Below are positions 32,217 through 39,265 of a DNA stretch of 39,265 bases, piece after piece. The translations under genes and the position numbers were made by a program. This DNA comes from Pascua guehoae (taxonomy: Eukaryota; Basidiomycota; Tremellomycetes; Trichosporonales; Trichosporonaceae), in NCBI GenBank assembly GCA_001600415.1, contig BCJX01000023.1, forward strand, positions 1 to 39,265, given 5' to 3'. The notes below the pieces were generated by a model. The model ran no database searches. It was given only the letters and a program-made list of their open reading frames with translations, and had not been told where the DNA came from. Positions within the stretch are counted from its first letter, which is position 1, and every line of letters starts with the position of its first letter.

Positions 32217-33423
32217 ATGGCAACCCAGTTCCCCAAGACTGAGTGGGGAGGGGATCTGTCATTCCCACGGACCTCGTGGACTGCGACAATGTTCCCTCCA
32301 TTCAAAGACGAAATGGAACAGCACTGGGCGTTGTACGCGGCGCGGGACGCGAGCCGTGCATGGGCCAATGCGAAGGCCGAGGGTACCTTGAGTGAGATTG
32401 ATGAATACTGCTTCAAACTCGCCGTCTTTGACAAGGCGCATTCCCTGTGAGTTTCCAGTGTCCTACCCCTATCCACTCGCGCTGACAGCGTGTCGCTGCA
32501 GTCTACAAACCTGGTGCAGCCATCAAATGGGGATGCCGTTCCGCAGCCGCAACCAGTTTCTTGAATATCTTCCCGAATTTGTGGACATTGCCTACGAAGC
32601 AGTTTGTATTGTAGCCACTGTTCGTGCGCTGACGTGCAAAGGCCATGGTCGCCATTGAGAAAGCCAATGCCCAGATCGACACGGAGACCACTGCCAATCG
32701 TGCAACAGTCTTCGACTTTTCCATCCGGGCTCTAGACCTCGGATTCAACGACGGGTTGTATGCATTGGGGCCCTCGTTCTTCGACTTTCGACCTGTGCGT
32801 CCAGTAGAGTACGGCCCATTCGACCCCAACCCGCGCTTCTACAGCGGCGAAATCAAGACCAGAACCCGCATCTTTCAAATGGACGACTTTACCGACGACA
32901 TGGTATATACGGGCCGCGGGCCGCGAGTCATTGATACACTCGACTACATGAAGGAGAAACACGAGCGCAAGAAGCGCAAGTACACGGACTCACCGCCACC
33001 TGAGGCGACCGAGGTGGGTCATCCGCCTTGGGTGAGCAGTTACCAACCACGCAGGGTGAACGGGCTCAAGCGGATGATGCGACGGGTGTTTCATCCTCGC
33101 ACTCATCGTCAGAGAAACGAGCGCGAATCGGCAGGGATGCGTCCCCAGCGTCGTCCGATGGCACCTCGCTCACCACTGGCCCCGATGCCACAGAGCACCA
33201 AGGCGTATCCGACAATGCAGCATCATCGCCCACAGCCCAAACAGAGGTGGCACCCTCAGTATCCCCAGTTCACATGAGCAAGCCAGACACGCGGTCGGAA
33301 CCGAACCAACGCGCCTCAGACGCGAGATACGCCTCGGACGCGGCAGCAGGTGGTGCACCAGTGACGGACGAGGAGCCTGCGAGCCCTAGCGGCTCTGTAA
33401 CTGGTACCGATCCACATGAGTAG
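32217..33423 (+). CDS. Hypothetical protein, four exons, no recognised domain
   Basis: Exons: 32217-32446, 32502-32601, 32642-33013 and 33055-33423; 356 aa with closed phases. Introns are 55, 40 and 41 nt with usual signals (GTGAGT, GTTTGT and GTGGGT donors). The N-terminal 230 residues look folded and helical with conserved-looking aromatic residues (WTATMFPPFKDEMEQHW, QFLEYLPEFVDIAYEA, DFSIRALDLGFNDGLYALG). A basic KEKHERKKRKY patch could be a nuclear localisation signal. The last exon is Ser/Ala/Asp-rich, acidic and probably disordered. If the last intron were retained, a different basic tail would be read, ending at 33277. No family is recognised and no function is inferred. It is divergent from the nuclease-like gene. 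Confidence 0.65.
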
Positions 33424-34403
33424 TGCACCTAAAGTGGATTCACTGTCGTGTAGCATTGTTGTAGACAGATCGAACTTGTAGATGAAAACAATGTCATACC
33501 AATGGATACATGTTGGCAGGACAGGGGGAAGGCAAGCAGTCCATATCTGGTATGAGTATGCCTCGAGCTTGCGAGGTCGAGGACATTATTTCAGAGTCTC
33601 ATTCTGGTTGGTCGTATTGGCCATGCTGTTTGACTGGATGCCCGATAGTACAGTACATCCGCTCCTGGCGGGCAAACGATTAGTGGAAGATACACATGCG
33701 ACCCGAAACGGTTGTGTTCATGAGGGTGCAGGCTGGGCATCGGTGAGTTCGGTACGCCAGGATAAAGAGCCATACCACCCGCATAGTTACATTTTCCAGG
33801 GTACAAAGGACGAGGGCTGGATATTGACCTGCAAGATATTCGAGCCCAACCGAGCATCCAGTCTACCGTAGTCGTCGCGATTTTATTTTATTTTATTTCT
33901 TTTTGGTATCCATGTGTTTCTACACCTACTACTCTCGGAACAAAACGAGCAAGGCAGGTTAATCGAACCTTTCTCAAGGTTGGAACCGCCCACGATGGGA
34001 GAAGAGACACCGAAACGATCGCAGAGAACCAAGCCGAGACCCAAATGGACTATATTCCCCCGACAATTAAACCAACATAACTGCCACTGTGTCAAGTGCA
34101 TCTGGATCATATTGATCAGCCACCCAGACCAGGACACGACTTGAAGGACGCCTGTACCTGACATACGATTGCAGCCCGTTACGGTCTCTGTATCAGCAAC
34201 GGGGTAGCGGGTTAGCAGGAAAGGGCAGAATGTAATATCGTGCGGCGACAAAGGCGTCTCCCACACCCTATTGACTTGGAAAGGGAGGGGGCCGGGGAGT
34301 GTGGGGGTTGCGAGTGCGTCGCGAGGTTGCATGTAGGTACGGCCTTTGGATCCCAAGACAGCCCCCCTGTTGGTGTCCCGAGATGCAAAAAGTGAAGAAC
34401 ACT
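33424..34403. other. Intergenic, no supported gene
   Basis: A 129-codon plus frame at 33482-33871 has no recognised motif and is not called. A TTTTA repeat run lies at 33881-33900. Some of this region will be the 3' end of the upstream gene. Confidence 0.45.
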
Positions 34404-34484
34404 CGACAACGACATGATTCGAACATGTGCTCCCGAAGGAAGTTGATTTCGAGTCAACCGCGTTAACCACTCCACCACGTTGCC
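34404..34484 (-). tRNA. tRNA-Ser(CGA), no intron
   Basis: On the minus strand the acceptor GGCAACG (34484-34478) pairs with CGTTGTC (34411-34405), followed by discriminator G. The anticodon stem is GTTGA/TCAAC with loop CTCGAAA, giving anticodon CGA at 34451-34449. The T arm is ACATG TTCGAAT CATGT. A long variable arm (TTCCTTCGGGAGC) fits a type II serine tRNA. A T5 terminator follows at 34391-34387. Confidence 0.95.
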
Positions 34485-35261
34485 TGTGAGATTTTCAGTC
34501 AGTGTCCGCACCTGTGCCGGTTGGGGCTCTTAGCGAGCTCGGGCTACATCTGGGGGGGGGGGGGGGGAACAGTTGCGGGGGTTGTTGGACGTTGGTCGTG
34601 GATCACGCTCCCTTGTCCGTCTGTCGGTTGACGGGGTGGAGGTGTGGTGGTCGGTAAGCTGGTACCATGTCCCTTCCGCTCCCGTGGACTGGGGTCAAGC
34701 AGGAAGGAGTAAGGATAAAGGGACGGTAACGAGTGCACCGTAAGCATACTGATGCTGCCCCCCGGCATCTGCATCGGAATGTGCGTCGCATTGTCCATCC
34801 GGATGCCAATGTCCATGGCCTGGAAAGCCAAGATTGCCACCGCCACACTGGAAGCGTCACGCGTCACACTGCGGAAGCAAATTTTTGGGTGCGAACAAAA
34901 CCTCGCCCCCAGAGTGACAGCCACCCTTCAATCTTTCTCAACCACCCAAATTTACCCACCTGGTCGAAACATCCATCCACAGCCGTCTGCGACGTCGCTG
35001 GGACGCGCTACGAGCTACCATCCACCCGTGCACAATCGTGAGTCTCCATTTCCACATACAATACTGTTTCCTGGCAAGACCCCGATGATGCTACCGCACT
35101 GGGCACTGAGAATTCTGCGATTATAACGCCTATCCATCTTAGGAGGATGGAGCGAGCCTAGAAAACTCGTGACTGAGGGGCCAACCATATCCGCTGGCGG
35201 CAGTACAACATGCTGCCAGCTTGTCAAGAAACGGGTAGAGAGCATGCTAACAGAGACATAG
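34485..35261. promoter_or_regulatory. Upstream region of LCP5, no gene recognised
   Basis: It includes a 16-G run (34552-34567). Several overlapping short frames exist on both strands but none has family motifs. The LCP5 promoter must lie here. Confidence 0.45.
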
Positions 35262-36465
35262 ATGAGCGACGACGAAGTCGACGTTCCCTCGGCCGAGGAC
35301 GTGCTGCGTCTCCTTGACACGGTCCAGACGGCCGTCGAGGCGACGACCAAGTCGTCTGCGCCCCTCCTCGCCAAGGTGCGCGCAGGGGACGAGTCGCTCG
35401 ACATGTCCAATGGCATTTCTCTCCTCCTCGTCCGCCCACATCTCCTCCTTGCAAGCTTGCATCACCTCGTGGTTCTCGTGGGCCTCCGCCTGTCGTCGTT
35501 GCAAGAGCACACACCCAACGCGGGCCCCTCGGCCGCCCTCGCGGCCACGTTCGCCGACGGGCGTACCGATCGCCCTGAGCCATCAACAGCGGCAGAATGG
35601 CAGGATGAGCTCGCTGGCGAGCTTGCGCTCTGTCACGAGGTCATTGACAAGGTCCGCGGCATGGAGAGCAAGCTCGAGTACCAGATCAAGAAGCTCATGG
35701 GCCTCGCCGAGGCTGCGGCCAAGCCCAAGCCCGAGACCACCGAGGATGTCGAAGAGGGTGAGTCTGACCGTGTACACCGACATGGAATTTGGTCTGACGT
35801 TTATAGACCCATTGTCATTCCGCCCCAACCCGAGCGCCATGGTGGCCGAGGCCCGCGCTGCGGCGCCAGAACGGAATACCCGGGGTGGATCAGACGACGA
35901 GGCCGGTGGCGTCTACCGCCCACCTCGCGTCGCTGCGGTGCCGTACAACGAGGAAAAGCGCGAACGCAAGGAGCGCCGTGCCCCCGCGCTCCTGTCCGAG
36001 TTTGCGGTGGGCCTCGACGGCGCGCCGGTCGTGCAGACCACGAGTGGTCTGTCAACACGCCCCGTCCTGGCGGGCGCGCACACAAACTCCAAGTCAGCCA
36101 AGCGCGCGGCAGAGCTCAAGCGCATTGCCGAGTTCGAAGAGGAGAACATGACGCGTCTCGTCACGTCCAAGGCGGAGCGCAAGCGGCGGCTCGACGACGA
36201 AGAGGCCCTGGCCCTCGGCTACGGCGTCGGCGGGCGCGGACGCAAGCGCCGCCAGAACGGCCTCGAGGCCGAACTCGAGGGCGTCCTCGGCGAGCGCGCC
36301 AGCAAGGGATTGTGGGAAGGCGTCAGCGCCAACCTCGGCAAGCGCGCCAATGTCACGGACCGCGCAAAGCGCGTCGACTCGTCAAAGGGCGAGCGCAAAG
36401 CTGGACCCAAGAAGAGCCGCTTCGAAAAGGACATTGCTCGCAAACGCCGCGCTATTGGCATGTAG
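35262..36465 (+). CDS. LCP5: LCP5/neuroguidin, SSU processome protein (Sas10/Utp3/C1D family)
   Basis: Exons 35262-35757 and 35807-36465 are joined across a 49-nt intron (GTGAGT donor, CTGACGTTTATAG end); 384 aa. The N-terminal Sas10/Utp3/C1D domain includes GISLLLVRPHLLLASLHHLVVL, a motif shared by Lcp5 and neuroguidin, then KVRGMESKLEYQIKKLM. After the intron comes DPLSFRPNPSAM, the typical neuroguidin linker, and PPRVAAVPY. The C-terminus is basic and ends KKSRFEKDIARKRRAIGM, like the Sas10 C-terminal domain. Known family role: U3 snoRNP-associated, needed for early 18S rRNA processing in the nucleolus. It converges on JIP5 with only 84 bp between stop codons. Confidence 0.9.
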
Positions 36466-36549
36466 ACTCCACACTCGACCATTCTCCACACCCTCACCGT
36501 CACCCACTACAGGCACAGCCTCTAGACTTGTTGTACTGTTACATGCATA
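36466..36549. terminator. Shared 3' region of convergent LCP5 and JIP5
   Basis: Only 84 bp separate the two stop codons, so the transcripts almost certainly overlap at their 3' ends. No clear poly(A) signal was identified. Confidence 0.4.
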
Positions 36550-38464
36550 TTATAGACCGTCAAAGAACCCACCGGCCGCACTCTGGTCCTTGCCGCCCAC
36601 AATGTGGGCACCCTTGCGCGTCTTCTTCTCCTTGTACTCCATCTCGACATCGCTGTCGGAATCAGAGTCGGCCTCCTCTGCCTCTTCGTTGTCGTCATCG
36701 TCCTCTGCCTCTGCTCCCGCTCCCTCTGCCTCGTCCCCTTCATCATCGCTCGCCATCTCTGCGTCGTCTGCGTCGTCTGCGTCCGGGTCGTCCTCGAGAA
36801 TGTTCTCCACGTCTGTGAGCTTGATGCACTCGTCGTGTGACACCGAGCCGAGCCACTTGCCCGCACGGTCCACAGCGAGGCGCTCGATCGGGTATTCGTC
36901 GTGGTCGACAATCGCTCCCACTGATGGTTAGCTTGTGGCTTGTGGGACAGTAGATCTCAGACTCACGGAATGTATTTGGCTGAATCTGGATGACGCGCAC
37001 AAGTCCATCCTCGCTGCCCGTCGCAATCACGTCGTCTGTGAGGGCGACAACGGCGTCCACACTCGCCGGGTGGCCAGACATGCGGTCGACGCAGTCTGCC
37101 CATCCGTGCTTGCGGTTCCAGACAGTGAGGACCCCGAGGCCCGTGCCGACGACACACTTTGTGCCACCCTTGATCGGGGCAATGGACAGGAGCTCGTCCT
37201 CCTGGTCGTCGGACACGCTCATCGGCTCTGCCTTGTTGCTGCGCACATCAATGACGGACAGCGTCCCGTCGCCGCTCGTCGCGACCAGCTGCCGCTTGTC
37301 GTCAAAGTAGCAAAAGTCGGAAATGTAGTCCCAGTGGTGCGGGTACGCGCGCACCGCGTCGCCTTTCTTGCGCGGGTCCCAGAGCTGCCGATCAGCACCA
37401 TCCCTCGCCAAGCCTCGATCGTGTGACGTGATAAAGGGCGCGCGAGCGATAAAAGGGCGTCGTCCTGGGCGCAAGCCAGGCCGAACTAGCGCCATCGCCC
37501 CTATCGCCCACGGATCGCCATTCCCGACCAGCCATCACTGCTCACCTTGATCACACCCTCGTCATCACCACTCGCAACCAGCTGCTCGTTGGCGCAGTGG
37601 ACGCGGTTTATAGGCGACCTAGAGTGAGCTACTATGCATCTGCAGCGAAGGTTTAGCAAGCACCGTACTCACTCGTGGGCCGTCTCATGCTCGCGAACAA
37701 CGGTGCCCATCGAGGCATCCATGCGGCTGAGTCGTTAGCGTCTGCTCGGTGAGATGCCCTCGTTGGATCGACCTTGAGGCGTTTGGACCCGGGGATCCTG
37801 CGAGCTAGACATGCGGGGTACATGTGCCGCTCGCCCCTTGTTAATCCCCTACATCGGTATCCTTTTACCGCCATAGCTCCCGGGGTCTCAGTGCGCCTCG
37901 CCAAAGATACCAAAATGGTAGGTGACAACAGAAGAGAGTCAATCAGACTGCGCCCCTTCCTTCGCATGGCCTCGACTTGGTTGGCCTCGCATCTGCTGGC
38001 GCGCACAGTGACACCGTGGTACATTGTTCCTGCACGGCAGGCAGGCAAGCCAGCATGCCAGCAAGACCTTCAGCCAGCTAGCTGCGCGCTGCGGCTAGGG
38101 AAAGTGTCCCCCGGTACCCGCTTCACTTCGTGCAAAACCCAACCTGCATCTCCTTTGTTTCCTCAATCTCACCCACAAACCAAACCACTCGCCACAATGC
38201 TGTCTCCTCCCACACTCCCCATTGCACTCACCAAAGAATACCACTCTTCCCGCCCATCCACAACCCCTTTCCGTCGGCCTCAATCGCGAGTGCGCGCGCA
38301 GTCCGCTTGGTCGGTCGCACACTCCATTCTCTGCTCGTGTCGCCAGTTGCGTCGTCGTAGCGCCAGCACTTGACCTCGCCCGTGAGGAGGGAAGCGTACA
38401 GCACCGGCTCTGCCGGGTGGAACACGAGGTCGAACGGCTGGTTACGGAGCTTGATCGTGGGCAT
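36550..38464 (-). CDS. JIP5: WD-repeat protein JIP5/WDR55, ribosome biogenesis
   Basis: Minus-strand exons: 38464-38232, 37726-37673, 37618-37546, 37384-36967 and 36920-36550; 382 aa with closed phases. The N-terminus MPTIKLRNQPFDLVFHP and the blade sequences LLTGEVKCWRYDD, GVIKLWDPRKKG, RQLVATSGDGTLSVIDVRS, GVLTVWNRKHGWADCVDR and VIATGSEDGLVRVIQIQP match fungal JIP5. The linker LGAIVDHDEYPIERLAVD is followed by GSVSHDECIKLTDVENILED, then a long Asp/Glu tail and KEKKTRKGAHIVGGKDQS, ending GGFFDGL. The known role is 60S ribosomal subunit biogenesis in the nucleolus. Introns are 505, 54, 161 and 46 nt; the first holds nothing I recognise. The 14-bp CACGTG palindrome 269 bp upstream may regulate it. 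Confidence 0.92.
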
Positions 38465-38686
38465 GGCCGACCGCGGTGCTCCTTGCTTCTTGCCGATGTG
38501 GTGAGATGAGGTGAGCTGGGGGTTGCAAGTGACCACCGGCGTACACAGCGTCGACCAGTGTCGCAACCACACAGGAAATTGTGACCCGCTCCCGGTGGAG
38601 GTACGGAGATGGATCCAATGTCCGTCAAGGAGGAAGCCTTGCATCGCGGAAGCAAATGTCGACCCGACGGAAAAAGCGCCACAACC

Positions 38687-38746
38687 ACGTGGCTTATCCC
38701 TAGCCGGAAGATTGCGGAAGACAAACTGAATTAAATCACGTGATTT
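38687..38746. promoter_or_regulatory. Two CACGTG elements upstream of JIP5, one in a 14-bp palindrome
   Basis: CACGTG occurs at 38687-38692, and AAATCACGTGATTT, a perfect palindrome, at 38733-38746. These are about 223 and 269 bp upstream of the JIP5 start. ATCACGTGAT-type sites are known targets of bHLH factors such as Cbf1 in fungi; the role here is inferred. Confidence 0.5.
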
Positions 38747-38876
38747 CCCGGCATTATCCTTTTGCCGCCAATTTACTGGTTGTGGCGGTAACGTTGTTTT
38801 CTCGACGTTGGCAACGAAATCGGAGAATTTGCAAAAGGGACGTACAGAATTGGAATCTGTTTGGGCCTTGTCTGGG

Positions 38877-38921
38877 TTTGTTTGGCTTTTTTGGCTTGTT
38901 TGGCTTGTTTGGCTTGTTTGG
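38877..38921. repeat. Tandem 10-bp repeat (TTTGGCTTGT)
   Basis: About four near-identical copies of a 10-bp unit, the first with T in place of G in the spacer. Not coding in any supported frame. Confidence 0.85.
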
Positions 38922-39265
38922 TAAGACGCATGCGTGTGCATGCTAGCAGAGGTTAGCAGAGGGTAGACATGCTAAGCTCGGGGGTACGGGGCGTCCTGCG
39001 TCCTGGTATGACAATTTTGGCGTACGTGTTGGTCCCCGTCCGGAAGCGGCGTCAATGAAAGCCGCCAGCCCAGGAAGCGTGTGCGCACGGATGCGATAGT
39101 GGTACGCTGGATTGATGCGCAATCCCCCGTTGTGTTATGGGCCCAGGGCCGGTTTTTTTCACTGTAACTGCGCCCCAGGCCAGAAATGCCAAACGGCCCC
39201 CCCCACTCCCCCCCCCAGTGCCCCCCCCCCTAAAGCCCCCCCGCCTAACCCCCCCTGTCGCTCGC
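38922..39265. other. Right edge, no gene recognised; C-rich end
   Basis: No coding frame is supported. From about 39196 to 39255 the plus strand consists largely of C runs of 4-10, at the very edge of the window. Confidence 0.5.

Noticed and set aside
33482..33871. 129-codon plus-strand frame
   Set aside because: No motif, no splice or codon support, and competing frames on the minus strand are equally long.
33883..34470. 195-codon minus-strand frame
   Set aside because: It runs through most of the tRNA-Ser gene and has no protein family signal.
37774..38373. 199-codon plus-strand frame
   Set aside because: It lies antisense to intron 1 and exon 1 of JIP5 and has no domain.
1..39265. CRISPR array, bacterial operon or prophage
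   Set aside because: Introns, LTR retrotransposons and fungal nuclear genes show the DNA is eukaryotic; no spaced direct repeats are present.

Overview
The window looks like nuclear DNA of a basidiomycete yeast, most likely a GC-rich tremellomycete such as a member of Trichosporonales. The order is an inference from intron style, GC content and the feel of the proteins; I could not run a search. Genes carry many short introns (36-55 nt, GTNNGN donors, CTGAC or CTAAC branch sites a few bases before the acceptor). The two regulator and WD-repeat genes in the middle carry introns of 140-580 nt instead.

Layout. 1-2856 holds two retrotransposon 3' ends: a Ty3/gypsy chromovirus (integrase, chromodomain, LTR 1098-1478), then a 5'-truncated Ty1/copia remnant (RT end, RNase H, short LTR 2744-2856). 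3219-4385 (-) is a six-exon Nit1-type nitrilase gene with an 11-nt microexon. It diverges from REV3 (4808-11043, +), the catalytic subunit of DNA polymerase zeta, rebuilt here from eleven exons. 11044-17488 is gene-poor apart from an intron-containing tRNA-Leu(AAG) at 14845. 17489-20470 (+) is an ERT1/AcuK-type zinc-cluster PAS transcription factor. 21213-25178 (+) is a WD40/DUF2415 protein. 26207-28775 (-) is a SLC35C2-like nucleotide-sugar/triose-phosphate transporter. A 100-N assembly gap follows (28822-28921), then a second tRNA-Leu(AAG) at 29533 with the same 22-nt 3' trailer as the first.

30319-33423 holds two divergent genes of unknown function; the minus-strand one shows a plausible PD-(D/E)XK nuclease-like signature. 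A tRNA-Ser(CGA) lies at 34404 (-). The window ends with a convergent ribosome-biogenesis pair, LCP5/neuroguidin (35262-36465, +) and JIP5/WDR55 (36550-38464, -).

Most genes are ordinary housekeeping genes and I found no clear new multi-gene system. The best leads are the unexplained divergent gene pair, the 11-nt microexon, a CACGTGACGTCA element shared by the gypsy LTR and the REV3/nitrilase promoter, a 14-bp palindrome upstream of JIP5, and the tRNA-Leu copies with conserved trailers. Every splice model was built by hand from splice signals, reading phase and family motifs, and none has transcript support.
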